From NCBI GenBank assembly GCA_905221385.1, contig CAJNCV010000003.1:62001-126000 (forward strand): a stretch of DNA of 64,000 nt, given 5' to 3'. This document shows positions 26,564 to 35,917 of this stretch, piece after piece. Every line of letters begins with the position of its first letter. The first letter of the stretch is position 1. Below the pieces are notes generated by a model that ran no database searches, was not told where the DNA came from, and saw only the letters and a program-made list of their open reading frames with translations. The position numbers were made by a program, and so were the translations under genes. The DNA comes from a bacterium (GTDB lineage Bacteria; Bacillota; Bacilli; Lactobacillales; Streptococcaceae).

Positions 26564-28361
26564 ATCGACCAGCGTAATATTTTTGGATCCCTTTCACGAT
26601 GCCTGCGACCAGTTTATCTTGGTAGTGGCTATCTCTAATTTGTTGGTTTTCGGAGAAATTATCCATATAACCAAGTTCTAGGAGAACGGCTGGTTTGGCT
26701 GTTTCGCGTAGTACGGCATAGCTGCTCTCCAACAGACCAGCGTCTTTGGCCCCTGTTTCTGCTAGAAGAGAGGAGTGGATGGCAGCGGCGAGGCGTTTGC
26801 TTTCACTCATACGATCAGGGTGATTGTGCCAGAATTTATTAATCTTACTTGGGTAATCAGGTTCATCGCTATAGGAGTAGGTTTGAATACCGCTCGCTTT
26901 TGAGTAGGTATTACCAGTAGCGTTGAAGTGAATACTGATAAAAATATCAGAGTTGGTCTTATTAACCATACGAGAACGTTCGGTAACAAAATCAACGTCA
27001 ATATCACTATCACGAGAAGTGAGGACCTTGTAGCCTAGTTCTTCTAACTTAGTACGAAGCTTACGGTAAATCTGCATGTTGAGATCTTTTTCAGCTACAT
27101 TGTAGTAAAAGGCACCTGAATCTCGACCACCATGACCAGGATCTAGGAAAATGGTATTGCTGTATAGGCCTTTTGTAAATCCACCTTCAGTTGAAACTTC
27201 AGAAATCCATTGGCCGTATTTTTGGAACAGGTGTTCCTTACCGTCTATCTTGTAAGTTCCTGAAACATAATGGCCACTATCGTCCAAATAGTAACGAGCC
27301 TTGTAATAGTCGTCGTAAATCCACTCATTCTTGGCCATATAGCCACCAGACTTGAGATAGTAGGCTCCAATCCATTCACGAGCCGCATAGGTTCCATTCG
27401 CTTTTAGATAGAACCAACTGTTGTAGGCCTTGTCAAAGATCCACTCTTTTTCCGCCATGGCTCCACTAGATTTGAGGTAGTAGCTTCCTTTCCATTTATT
27501 AGAAAGCATGGCACCATTTTGTTCAAAAGCATACCAAGTTCCCTTGATTTTCTCCCATTTGTCTTGGCTATATTTCCCATATTCATTAGCGTAATACCAA
27601 TTTTCATTGATTCTCACCCAGGAGTTTTCCGCCATAGCCCCGCTACTGCCGAGCAGGTAAGCACCAACGGTCGTTTTGCTGAGCATCACGCCGTTTTTGT
27701 CAAAATAATACCATGAACCATTAATTTTCTCCCATTTGTCTTGCGAGATTCTGCCAGATGGTGTGACATAATACCAATTTTGGTCAACCTTTACCCAGCC
27801 ATTCTCCGCCATAGCCCCGCTTTTGGTAAGGAGATAACCATCAACGATTGTCTGACTGAGCATGACACCATCTTTGTCAAAGTAGTACCAAACTCCTCCG
27901 ATTTTTTCCCATTTTTGTTGGATGATTTTTCCAGACTCACTGGCATAGTACCATTTACCCTCAAGAGCTACCCAACCATTTTCTACCATAATTCCGTCTT
28001 TATTGAGAACATAGCCATCAAAAATGGTATCACTGAGTCGGTTTCCATCGTTGTCAAAATAGTACCACTTATCTTGAATTTTTTTCCATTTGAGGACAGG
28101 TTGATTGTTTTCATAGAAACGCCAGTGTTTGTTTTCCTCCTGCCATCCTTCTTTTTTAGGGGCTTCTTCTTTTACCTTGTCTTTTGGAAGTGTTGCAACC
28201 TCCTCTTTAGTTTTAGTTGAAAGATCTTTCTTATCTTCCTTAGAGTTGCTTTGTTCGGTGGTAGCAGGAGGATTGGCATTACTTTCCTCTGCGTAGATAG
28301 GTGCTTGGGCAAATCTTGCCATTGAAAGGACAACAGCACTTGCCAATATAAATTTTTTCAA
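26562..28361 (-). CDS. Choline-binding N-acetylmuramoyl-L-alanine amidase (Amidase_3)
   Basis: This 599-residue secreted cell-wall hydrolase should cleave the bond between MurNAc and L-Ala. It has a signal peptide (1-25, ending IYAEES), a Pro/Lys/Glu linker (26-70), about 13 choline-binding repeats of the WYYFDKDGVM or WYYxxxSG type (about 72-395), and a C-terminal Amidase_3 domain (about 400-599). The zinc and catalytic residues are visible: DPGHGG, the Glu in NVAEKDLN, SIHFNA and the catalytic Glu in LLELGYMDN. The layout, with repeats before the catalytic domain, resembles LytB and LytC rather than LytA, which has an Amidase_2 domain at the front. It binds phosphocholine on teichoic acids. 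Confidence 0.92.
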   Translation of the reverse strand: MKKFILASAVVLSMARFAQAPIYAEESNANPPATTEQSNSKEDKKDLSTKTKEEVATLPKDKVKEEAPKKEGWQEENKHWRFYENNQPVLKWKKIQDKWYYFDNDGNRLSDTIFDGYVLNKDGIMVENGWVALEGKWYYASESGKIIQQKWEKIGGVWYYFDKDGVMLSQTIVDGYLLTKSGAMAENGWVKVDQNWYYVTPSGRISQDKWEKINGSWYYFDKNGVMLSKTTVGAYLLGSSGAMAENSWVRINENWYYANEYGKYSQDKWEKIKGTWYAFEQNGAMLSNKWKGSYYLKSSGAMAEKEWIFDKAYNSWFYLKANGTYAAREWIGAYYLKSGGYMAKNEWIYDDYYKARYYLDDSGHYVSGTYKIDGKEHLFQKYGQWISEVSTEGGFTKGLYSNTIFLDPGHGGRDSGAFYYNVAEKDLNMQIYRKLRTKLEELGYKVLTSRDSDIDVDFVTERSRMVNKTNSDIFISIHFNATGNTYSKASGIQTYSYSDEPDYPSKINKFWHNHPDRMSESKRLAAAIHSSLLAETGAKDAGLLESSYAVLRETAKPAVLLELGYMDNFSENQQIRDSHYQDKLVAGIVKGIQKYYAGR

Positions 28362-28418
28362 CGATATTCTCCAATCATTATTTTCTAAGAAATATTATAA
28401 AATATGTCTGATGGTTTA

Positions 28419-29327
28419 TCAATTATCAAACTGAACTTCTTCTAGTAAGTATTCGATAAAGCGTTCGCCCATCTTAGACAGGCTGGTTTTTTCATGCTGG
28501 ATATAGACTAGTTCAATTGGGTCGTCAATGTCCAGTGGAATGGAAACGATATTGTCTCCGTTGAGGTTGCTGTTCAAAATCCCTGTTGCAATCGTGTATC
28601 CGTCCAAACCAATCAAGAGATTAAAGAGGGTTGCACGGTCACTGACTACGATGGATTTCTTGTGGTGTTCTTGTGAAAGAATCTCTTCTGAAAAGTAGAA
28701 GGAGTTGTGCGTTCCTTGGTCATAACTGAGGTAAGGAAAATCTTCCAAATCAGCCAGTTTGACCTTGTCTTTTTTAGCTAGAGGGTTGGTCTTGCTGACA
28801 AAGATATGGGGTTGAGCGGTAAAGAGGTGGTGCGCTAGCAGGTGATTGTCATCTAGCATTTTCGTTAAAACATCGCGGTTGTAACTGTTTAAAAAGAGGA
28901 CACCAACCTCGCTACGGAAGTTCTTGACGTCATCGATAATCTCCCAAGTCCGAGTTTCACGAAGGAAGAGCTCGTATTTCTCCATATCACTTTTCTTGAG
29001 CAGAGAGACAAAGGCATTGACTACAAAGGCATAGTGCTGAGAGGAAACGCTGAAAAGTTCGCGGTGGGTGACAGGATTTTTATAGCGTTCCTCCAGAAGC
29101 TGAGTTTGCTCGACAACTTGACGAGCGTAGGAGAGAAACTCCATCCCATCACGGGTCAAGGTGATGCCCTTGGGATTGCGGATAAAGATTTCAATGCCCA
29201 TTTCATTTTCCAAGTCTCGAACAGCATTAGAGAGACTGGGTTGAGTGATAAAGAGTTGCTTGGCTGCCTCATTCATAGAGCCAGTTTCGACGATTTTGAT
29301 AATATAGTGTAGTTGTTGAATTCTCAT
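28419..29327 (-). CDS. cpsY: LysR-type regulator, MtaR/CpsY family
   Basis: This 302-residue LysR protein begins MRIQQLHYIIKIVETGSMNEAA, with a winged HTH at residues 1-60 and an effector-binding domain from about 90 to 295. Its sequence closely follows MtaR/CpsY of other streptococci, which controls methionine uptake and metabolism and affects immune evasion. The start at 29327 is preferred over 29363, which adds 12 non-conserved residues. It is divergent from the yqgQ-rhodanese pair and follows the amidase in the same orientation, with no link in function evident. Confidence 0.85.
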   Translation of the reverse strand: MRIQQLHYIIKIVETGSMNEAAKQLFITQPSLSNAVRDLENEMGIEIFIRNPKGITLTRDGMEFLSYARQVVEQTQLLEERYKNPVTHRELFSVSSQHYAFVVNAFVSLLKKSDMEKYELFLRETRTWEIIDDVKNFRSEVGVLFLNSYNRDVLTKMLDDNHLLAHHLFTAQPHIFVSKTNPLAKKDKVKLADLEDFPYLSYDQGTHNSFYFSEEILSQEHHKKSIVVSDRATLFNLLIGLDGYTIATGILNSNLNGDNIVSIPLDIDDPIELVYIQHEKTSLSKMGERFIEYLLEEVQFDN

Positions 29328-29438
29328 GTTTTTATTGTACCACACTTGCGGAAGAATGGGCAATGAAGACGAAGAAAATAGGGGGAAAGAGCCGGTCCAG
29401 TATTGAAAAAAAGTCTAAAATCTGTTAGAATGAAAGCT

Positions 29439-29663
29439 ATGAAAACATTCTATGATGTGCAGCAATTTCTCAAACAGTTTGGCATTATTGTTTATATGGG
29501 GAAGCGCTTGTATGATATTGAACTGATGAAGCTCGAACTCTCTCGGATCTATGATGCAGGTCTGATGGACAAGCTAGACTATCTAGAGGCGGAAGCTGTT
29601 CTTCGTAGAGAGCACAAGATAGAATTAGACTACATAGAGAAAAATGGAGATAAGAACTTATGA
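29439..29663 (+). CDS. yqgQ: YqgQ family small protein (DUF910)
   Basis: This 74-residue protein begins MKTFYDVQQFLKQFGIIVYMGKR and matches the YqgQ/DUF910 family of small helical proteins found next to glucokinase or rhodanese genes in Firmicutes. Its stop overlaps the start of the rhodanese gene by four bases (ATGA). Possible earlier starts at 29403 and 29430 lack support. The function is unknown; in Bacillus yqgQ lies beside glucokinase. Confidence 0.82.
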   Translation: MKTFYDVQQFLKQFGIIVYMGKRLYDIELMKLELSRIYDAGLMDKLDYLEAEAVLRREHKIELDYIEKNGDKNL

Positions 29664-30040
29664 CAATTTGGGTTTTGTGGGGAATCGTTCTGGCGATGGC
29701 GGCATGGATGGGGTATAACTACCTTCGTATTCGTCGTGCGGCTAAGATTGTGGATAATGCAGAATTTGAAGCCTTGATTCGAAAAGGGCAATTGATTGAC
29801 GTCCGTGAACCAGCAGAATTTCACAGAAAACATATCCTCGGAGCTCGCAATATTCCTTCAAACCAGTTGAAGTCAAGCCTTGCAGCCCTTCGCAAGGATA
29901 AACCTGTCCTTCTCTACGAAAATCAACGCGGACAACGAGTGACTAATGCAGCACTTTATTTGAAAAAACAAGGTTTCTCTGAGATTTATATCCTTTCTTA
30001 TGGATTGGATTCTTGGAACGGGAAGGTCAAGACGAGCTAA
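29660..30040 (+). CDS. Membrane-anchored rhodanese-fold protein lacking the catalytic cysteine
   Basis: This 126-residue protein has an N-terminal membrane helix (3-22, WVLWGIVLAMAAWMGY) and a rhodanese domain (about 35-122) with LIDVREPAEF and HILGARNIP. The active loop, usually C-R-x-G-x-R after VLLY, reads VLLYENQRGQR, so the sulfur-accepting Cys is Glu. It cannot be a classic thiosulfate sulfurtransferase and may be a binding module. It is coupled to yqgQ through an ATGA overlap. Confidence 0.88.
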   Translation: MTIWVLWGIVLAMAAWMGYNYLRIRRAAKIVDNAEFEALIRKGQLIDVREPAEFHRKHILGARNIPSNQLKSSLAALRKDKPVLLYENQRGQRVTNAALYLKKQGFSEIYILSYGLDSWNGKVKTS

Positions 30041-30095
30041 GATCAAGGAAAAAGATGATAAAGTCGGTCTCCTATACTAAATTAATAATCATTTT

Positions 30096-30338
30096 ATGGA
30101 ATTTTCAGAAAATGCAAGAAAAGAAAAAAATCCACTCTTGGTGGGTATTCTATCTATCATTCTTAGTTTGTTATTTCCGTTGGGAGGTATTGGTTTAGGT
30201 ATCACTGGTGTATTGTTTGCTAATGAACTTCAAAAAGAATCTGGACTTGATTATAAAACAGAGAGAATTGTATCTATTGTAGGTATTGTTCTTTCTGCTC
30301 TTAACTGGATTATTGGAATTATCTTACATATGAGTTAA
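30096..30338 (+). CDS. Small two-helix membrane protein (DUF4190-like)
   Basis: This 80-residue protein has a charged start MEFSENARKEKNP and two hydrophobic segments (about 14-40 and 59-78) separated by QKESGLDYKTER. It resembles DUF4190-type small membrane proteins. There is no good ribosome site before the ATG. A TATACT box (30073-30078) only 18 bases upstream implies a very short leader. The gene call is likely because of the membrane pattern and the terminator right after, but the function is unknown. Confidence 0.65.
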   Translation: MEFSENARKEKNPLLVGILSIILSLLFPLGGIGLGITGVLFANELQKESGLDYKTERIVSIVGIVLSALNWIIGIILHMS

Positions 30339-30346
30339 AGAAGATT

Positions 30347-30374
30347 AAAAAAGCTTTAAATTTAAAGCTTTTTT
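30347..30374. terminator. Bidirectional terminator, perfect 28-base palindrome
   Basis: AAAAAAGCTTTAAA followed directly by its exact reverse complement makes a hairpin with A-run and T-run on the two sides. It separates the small membrane protein gene from rsuA on the opposite strand. Confidence 0.9.
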
Positions 30375-30377
30375 CTT

Positions 30378-31102
30378 TTATCCACTTTTCTCTAAATAGT
30401 TTTTAATAATTTTCAATTCCTCTGGATTCAAGGGACGGTATTGCCCTTCTGCCAGTTCTGGGTCTAATGTAAAGTCACCGAATTGGACTCGTTTTAGGGC
30501 AGTCACCTTGACACCAACTGAGAGAAACATCTTCTTAACCTGATGAAACTTGCCCTCAGAGATAGTGATGGAGGCCCGGCTCTCTGTTGGGCTTGCGTCT
30601 AGAATTTCAAGCTGAGCAGGTTTACAAGTGGTCCCATCTAAAAAGACAATCCATCTTTGAATTTTTGGATATGGTCTGACGTGAGCAGTTCATTGACCTC
30701 TACTTGATAGGATTTATCGACATGGTACTGGGGATGGAGGAGCTGAAAACCAAGAGGTCCATTGTCTGTCAGAAGGAGCAGTCCCGTTGTATCGCGGTCT
30801 AGTCTGCCGACAGCATAGAGTTGGACAGACTGGATGTCAGGTGGGAGGAGGTTCATGACGGTTGGGAGTTTCTTATCCTTGCTAGCTGTAACGACTCCGT
30901 TTGGCTTATGAAGCATGAGGTAGTTGTGCTCGTAGCCTTGGATTTGCCTTCCTTGAAAGACTAATTTTTGCAATCCAGTGTCGATATTTTGAGCCAGGGA
31001 GCGAGCTGGACTATCGTCGACTAGGATTTCTTTTTTTAATAGAGCCTGTTTCATAGCCCTGCGACTGACCTTTTCTTGGGCTAATAATCTATCTAAACGC
31101 AT
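30378..31102 (-). pseudogene. rsuA: 16S rRNA pseudouridine(516) synthase, frameshifted
   Basis: The first 154 residues are a normal RsuA-type synthase: S4 domain MRLDRLLAQ (1-60), the catalytic motif VGRLDRDTTGLLLLT (Asp near residue 102) and HPQYHVDKSYQVEV. The frame breaks at about 30638, where FKDG-LSF-stop replaces the expected FKDGIVFLDG. In the next frame the rest of the protein is intact (SEGKFHQVKKMF, GVKVTALKRV, PLNPEELKII) to a TAA at 30378. One lost base near 30650 accounts for it; the gene spans 725 bases, one short of a multiple of three. A sequencing error is possible. Confidence 0.88.
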
Positions 31103-31214
31103 ACCAGCTTATCTTATCATAAGTCTCTGACTTTGAAAAGAGTTGCCTTGACTAGAAAAGCGGAGTGAAAACATTTACACTTACTTGAATTATGTTATTT
31201 ACTTGAAAATATGG

Positions 31215-31220
31215 TATAAT
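31215..31220 (+). promoter_or_regulatory. Extended -10 promoter of typA
   Basis: TGG-TATAAT at 31212-31220 is a perfect extended -10 box, 43 bases before typA. No -35 at the right distance is evident. Confidence 0.7.
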
Positions 31221-31262
31221 TGCTCAGTTAGAAAATAAATTTTAAATATTATAGAGGAAATC

Positions 31263-33104
31263 ATGACAAAATTAAGAGAAGATATCCGTAACATTGCGAT
31301 TATCGCCCACGTTGACCACGGTAAAACAACCCTCGTTGATGAATTATTGAAACAATCAGAAACGCTTGATGCACGTACTGAATTGGCAGAGCGCGCTATG
31401 GACTCAAACGATATCGAAAAAGAGCGTGGAATTACTATCCTTGCTAAAAATACAGCCGTTGCCTACAACGGAACTCGTATCAATATCATGGACACACCAG
31501 GACACGCGGACTTCGGTGGAGAAGTTGAGCGTATCATGAAAATGGTTGACGGAGTTGTCTTGGTCGTAGATGCCTACGAAGGAACCATGCCGCAAACTCG
31601 TTTCGTATTGAAAAAAGCCTTGGAACAAGACCTAGTCCCAATCGTGGTTGTTAACAAAATCGACAAACCATCAGCTCGTCCAGCAGAAGTAGTGGACGAA
31701 GTCTTGGAACTTTTCATCGAGCTTGGTGCAGATGATGACCAGCTTGACTTCCCAGTGGTGTATGCTTCAGCTATCAACGGAACTTCTTCATTGTCAGACG
31801 ATCCAGCTGATCAAGAAAAAACAATGGCACCAATCTTTGATACCATTATCGACCATATCCCTGCTCCAGTGGACAACTCAGATGAGCCTTTACAGTTCCA
31901 AGTCTCACTCTTGGACTACAATGACTTCGTAGGACGTATCGGTATTGGTCGTGTCTTCCGTGGTAGTGTGAAAGTTGGGGACCAAGTTACCCTTTCTAAA
32001 CTAGATGGTACAACGAAGAACTTCCGTGTTACAAAACTCTTCGGTTTCTTTGGTTTGGAACGTCGTGAAATCCAAGAAGCAAAAGCGGGTGACTTGATTG
32101 CTGTTTCTGGTATGGAAGATATCTTTGTTGGTGAAACCATTACGCCAACAGACGCCATTGAACCTCTTCCAATCCTTCACATCGATGAGCCAACTCTTCA
32201 AATGACTTTCTTGGTCAACAACTCACCATTTGCAGGTCGTGAAGGAAAATGGGTGACTTCTCGTAAGGTAGAAGAACGCTTGCAAGCAGAATTGCAAACA
32301 GACGTTTCCCTTCGCGTTGACCCAACTGATTCACCAGATAAATGGACGGTTTCAGGACGTGGAGAATTGCACTTGTCTATCCTTATCGAAACCATGCGTC
32401 GTGAGGGTTATGAACTTCAAGTATCTCGTCCAGAAGTTATCGTAAAAGAAATCGATGGTGTGAAATGTGAGCCATTTGAACGTGTGCAAATCGACACTCC
32501 AGAAGAGTACCAAGGATCTGTTATCCAAAGCCTTTCTGAACGTAAGGGTGAAATGTTGGATATGATCTCAACTGGTAATGGTCAAACTCGTTTGGTCTTC
32601 CTTGTTCCAGCGCGTGGTTTGATTGGATACTCAACTGAGTTCTTGTCAATGACTCGTGGTTACGGTATCATGAACCATACCTTTGACCAATACTTGCCAT
32701 TGATTCCAGGGGAAATTGGGGGACGTCACCGTGGTGCCCTTGTTTCTATCGATGCTGGTAAGGCAACAACCTACTCAATCATGTCTATCGAAGAACGTGG
32801 TACCATCTTTGTCAACCCAGGTACTGAGGTTTACGAAGGAATGATTATTGGTGAAAACTCTCGTGAAAACGACTTGACAGTGAATATCACCAAGGCCAAA
32901 CAAATGACCAACGTTCGTTCAGCTACTAAGGACCAAACAGCGGTTATCAAGACACCTCGTATCTTGACGCTTGAAGAGTCTCTTGAGTTCTTGAATGACG
33001 ATGAGTACATGGAAGTAACACCTGAGTCTATCCGTTTGCGTAAGCAAATCCTCAACAAGGCAGAGCGTGAGAAAGCGAATAAAAAGAAAAAATCAGCTGA
33101 ATAA
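31263..33104 (+). CDS. typA: Translational GTPase TypA/BipA
   Basis: This 613-residue ribosome-associated GTPase helps assembly of the large subunit and stress adaptation. G1 AHVDHGKTT (about residue 15), the switch RGITI, G3 [11 protein letters not shown] and G4 NKIDKP are present, followed by the beta-barrel domain, EF-G-like domains III and V and the BipA-specific C-terminal domain. The tail [13 protein letters not shown] is basic. Leader and ribosome site GAGGAA are standard. The small DUF3165 gene follows after 19 bases. Confidence 0.97.
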   Translation: MTKLREDIRNIAIIAHVDHGKTTLVDELLKQSETLDARTELAERAMDSNDIEKERGITILAKNTAVAYNGTRINIMDTPGHADFGGEVERIMKMVDGVVLVVDAYEGTMPQTRFVLKKALEQDLVPIVVVNKIDKPSARPAEVVDEVLELFIELGADDDQLDFPVVYASAINGTSSLSDDPADQEKTMAPIFDTIIDHIPAPVDNSDEPLQFQVSLLDYNDFVGRIGIGRVFRGSVKVGDQVTLSKLDGTTKNFRVTKLFGFFGLERREIQEAKAGDLIAVSGMEDIFVGETITPTDAIEPLPILHIDEPTLQMTFLVNNSPFAGREGKWVTSRKVEERLQAELQTDVSLRVDPTDSPDKWTVSGRGELHLSILIETMRREGYELQVSRPEVIVKEIDGVKCEPFERVQIDTPEEYQGSVIQSLSERKGEMLDMISTGNGQTRLVFLVPARGLIGYSTEFLSMTRGYGIMNHTFDQYLPLIPGEIGGRHRGALVSIDAGKATTYSIMSIEERGTIFVNPGTEVYEGMIIGENSRENDLTVNITKAKQMTNVRSATKDQTAVIKTPRILTLEESLEFLNDDEYMEVTPESIRLRKQILNKAEREKANKKKKSAE

Positions 33105-33123
33105 GAGCTAGAAAGAGATAAAG

Positions 33124-33378
33124 ATGGTCTATTTAATCATAGGGATACTCTTATTACTACTCTATGTATTTGCGACACCCCAAAGTATCAAAGGAACAGT
33201 CAACATCGTTATCTTGGTCTTTGTAGTTGTTGCACTCTTGATTTTGCTGATGTTGTCCATCTTGCAAATCTTCCAATTACCGACAGAATTCTTTGTCACA
33301 ATAGCCATGCTGGCTCTAGCCTACTTTAGCTTGAGAGACATTACGCTCATGCCTGTAAAAAAGAGCAGAAGAAGATAA
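33124..33378 (+). CDS. DUF3165 family small membrane protein
   Basis: This 84-residue protein has three hydrophobic segments (1-17, 24-50, 56-72) and a basic tail PVKKSRRR. It lies 19 bases after typA and before a terminator, as in pneumococcus, so the two share a transcript. It matches the DUF3165 family of streptococcal membrane proteins. The function is unknown. Confidence 0.82.
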   Translation: MVYLIIGILLLLLYVFATPQSIKGTVNIVILVFVVVALLILLMLSILQIFQLPTEFFVTIAMLALAYFSLRDITLMPVKKSRRR

Positions 33379-33381
33379 ATA

Positions 33382-33406
33382 GAAAGAGAGCTACGGCTCT
33401 CTTTTT
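33382..33406 (+). terminator. Terminator after the typA operon
   Basis: The stem AAAGAGAG / CTCTCTTT with loop CTACGG is followed by a T-run. Confidence 0.85.
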
Positions 33407-33459
33407 CTATGCTAGAATGAGAACTAGAGCATTTTCGTTTAGTAATATTTCCATAAAAA

Positions 33460-33468
33460 TGGTAAAAT
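33460..33468 (+). promoter_or_regulatory. Extended -10 promoter of the murD operon
   Basis: TGG-TAAAAT, with TAAAAT at 33463-33468, lies 28 bases before the murD start and serves the murD-murG-divIB operon. Confidence 0.6.
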
Positions 33469-33495
33469 AGTAGGAGTAGAAATGGAGTTTGAGAC

Positions 33496-34848
33496 ATGAA
33501 AGTAATCGATCAATTTAAAAATAAGAAAGTACTTGTTTTAGGTTTGGCTAAGTCTGGTGAGTCTGCAGCCCGTTTGCTAGACAAGCTAGGTGCTATTGTG
33601 ACAGTAAATGACGGCAAGCCTTTTGAGGAAAATCCTGCTGCTCAAAGCTTGCTGGAAGATGGGATCAAGGTTGTCACTGGTGGGCATCCTTTGGAATTGT
33701 TGGATGAAGATTTCGCTCTGATGGTGAAAAATCCAGGTATCCCTTACAGCAATCCCATGATTGAAAAGGCTTTGGCAAAGGGGATTCCAGTTTTGACTGA
33801 GGTGGAGTTGGCTTACTTGATCTCAGATGCGCCAATTATCGGTATCACTGGTTCAAATGGGAAAACAACCACAACGACGATGATTGGGGAAGTTTTAACT
33901 GCTGCCGGACAACATGGTCTATTGTCAGGGAACATCGGCTATCCTGCCAGTCAAGTGGCTCAAACTGCGACAGCCAAGGACACACTTGTCATGGAACTTT
34001 CTTCTTTCCAACTCATGGGCGTCCAAGAATTCCATCCTGAGATTGCGGTTATTACCAACCTCATGCCTACTCATATCGACTATCATGGTTCTTTTGAGGA
34101 GTATGTGGCAGCTAAGTGGAATATCCAGAACAAGATGACAGCGGATGATTTCCTTGTCTTGAACTTTAACCAAGACTTGGCAAAAGAATTGGCTAGCAAA
34201 ACACAAGCTACTGTTGTACCATTTTCAACATTGGAAAAAGTTGATGGAGCTTATTTGGAAGATGGTCAACTCTACTTCCGTGGAGAAGTGGTCATGGCAG
34301 CTAATGAAATCGGTGTTCCAGGTAGCCACAATGTAGAAAATGCCCTTGCTACCATTGCTGTAGCTAAACTTCGTGGTGTGGATAATCAAACCATCAAAGA
34401 AGTCTTGTCAGCTTTTGGTGGTGTCAAACACCGTCTCCAATTTGTGGATGAGATCAAGGGGGTCAAATTCTATAACGATAGCAAGTCAACTAATATCTTG
34501 GCGACTCAAAAAGCCTTGTCAGGATTTGACAATAGTAAGGTCATCTTGATTGCAGGTGGTTTGGACCGCGGCAATGAGTTTGACGAATTTGTGCCAGATA
34601 TTACTGGGCTCAAGAAGATGGTTATCCTCGGTCAGTCTGCAGAACGTGTCAAACGGGCAGCGGATAAGGCTGGTGTGGCTTATGTAGATGCGACAGATGT
34701 TGCTGATGCGACCCGCAAGGCTTATGAGCTAGCGACTCAAGGAGATGTGGTTCTTCTCAGTCCTGCCAATGCTAGCTGGGATATGTATGCTAACTTTGAA
34801 GTACGTGGCGACCTCTTTATCGACACAGTAGCGGAGTTAAAGGAATAA
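33496..34848 (+). CDS. murD: UDP-N-acetylmuramoylalanine-D-glutamate ligase
   Basis: MurD adds D-Glu to UDP-MurNAc-L-Ala in the cytoplasm. The 450-residue protein has the UDP-binding N-terminal domain ([13 protein letters not shown]), the ATP loop [13 protein letters not shown] (about residue 117), the [12 protein letters not shown] block and the C-terminal NDSKSTN motif. The length is normal. The next gene, murG, starts one base after the stop codon, so the wall-precursor genes are coupled. Confidence 0.97.
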   Translation: MKVIDQFKNKKVLVLGLAKSGESAARLLDKLGAIVTVNDGKPFEENPAAQSLLEDGIKVVTGGHPLELLDEDFALMVKNPGIPYSNPMIEKALAKGIPVLTEVELAYLISDAPIIGITGSNGKTTTTTMIGEVLTAAGQHGLLSGNIGYPASQVAQTATAKDTLVMELSSFQLMGVQEFHPEIAVITNLMPTHIDYHGSFEEYVAAKWNIQNKMTADDFLVLNFNQDLAKELASKTQATVVPFSTLEKVDGAYLEDGQLYFRGEVVMAANEIGVPGSHNVENALATIAVAKLRGVDNQTIKEVLSAFGGVKHRLQFVDEIKGVKFYNDSKSTNILATQKALSGFDNSKVILIAGGLDRGNEFDEFVPDITGLKKMVILGQSAERVKRAADKAGVAYVDATDVADATRKAYELATQGDVVLLSPANASWDMYANFEVRGDLFIDTVAELKE

Positions 34849-34849
34849 T

Positions 34850-35908
34850 ATGAAAAAAATTGTCTTTACAGGTGGGGGGACGGTTGGACACGTCACCCTC
34901 AACCTTTTGTTAATGCCTAAGTTCATCGAAGACGGATGGGAAGTCCACTATATCGGGGATAAACACGGAATCGAACACCAAGAAATCCTCAAGTCAAGCT
35001 TGAATGTGACCTTTCATTCCATTGCGACTGGGAAGTTGCGTCGCTATTTCTCTTGGCAAAATATGCTGGACGTGTTTAAAGTTGGTTGGGGAATTGTCCA
35101 ATCCCTCTTTATCATGTTACGGCTGCGTCCACAGGCTCTTTTTTCTAAGGGAGGATTTGTCTCTGTACCGCCGGTTATCGCAGCGCGGGTGTCAGGAGTG
35201 CCAGTCTTTATTCATGAATCTGACCTGTCTATGGGCTTGGCCAATAAAATCGCCTATAAATTTGCGACCAAGATGTATTCAACATTTGAGCAGGCTGCTG
35301 GTCTCGTAAAAGTTGAGCATGTGGGAGCAGTGACCAAGGTTTCAGACCAAAACACTCCTGAACCAGATGAATTGGTGGATATCCAAACCCACTTTAATCC
35401 TAAATTGCCTACAGTATTGTTTGTCGGTGGTTCTGCAGGAGCTCGTGTCTTTAACCAATTGGTGACAGACCATAAAAAAGAGCTGACCGAACGCTACAAT
35501 ATCATTAATCTCACTGGAGATACTAGTCTGAACGAGTTGAGTCAAAATCTCTTTCGTGTTGACTATGTGACGGACCTCTATCAACCCTTGATGGAGATAG
35601 CAGATGTGGTGGTGACGCGTGGCGGTGCCAATACGATTTTTGAGCTCTTAGCCATGGCGAAACTCCATCTCATCGTACCATTGGGTCGTGAAGCAAGTCG
35701 AGGAGACCAGATTGAAAATGCAGCCTATTTTGTTAAGAAAGGTTATGCAGAAGAACTTCAAGAAAGTGACTTGACCTTGGAAAGTTTAGAGGAGAGACTC
35801 AATCACTTGCTTAGTCACAAGGAACAGTACCAAGCTCGCATGAAAGCTTCGACTGAATTGAAATCTCTTGCAGATTTTTACGATCTACTAAGAAAAGACC
35901 TAGCATAA
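34850..35908 (+). CDS. murG: UDP-GlcNAc:undecaprenyl-PP-MurNAc-pentapeptide transferase
   Basis: MurG makes lipid II from lipid I on the inner face of the membrane. This 352-residue GT-B enzyme shows the glycine-rich loop TGGGTVGHV (about residue 7), [18 protein letters not shown], the second loop [12 protein letters not shown] (about 186), and the UDP-GlcNAc signature [13 protein letters not shown] followed by [11 protein letters not shown]. It is coupled to murD and 9 bases ahead of divIB. Confidence 0.96.
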   Translation: MKKIVFTGGGTVGHVTLNLLLMPKFIEDGWEVHYIGDKHGIEHQEILKSSLNVTFHSIATGKLRRYFSWQNMLDVFKVGWGIVQSLFIMLRLRPQALFSKGGFVSVPPVIAARVSGVPVFIHESDLSMGLANKIAYKFATKMYSTFEQAAGLVKVEHVGAVTKVSDQNTPEPDELVDIQTHFNPKLPTVLFVGGSAGARVFNQLVTDHKKELTERYNIINLTGDTSLNELSQNLFRVDYVTDLYQPLMEIADVVVTRGGANTIFELLAMAKLHLIVPLGREASRGDQIENAAYFVKKGYAEELQESDLTLESLEERLNHLLSHKEQYQARMKASTELKSLADFYDLLRKDLA

Positions 35909-35917
35909 GGAATATCA

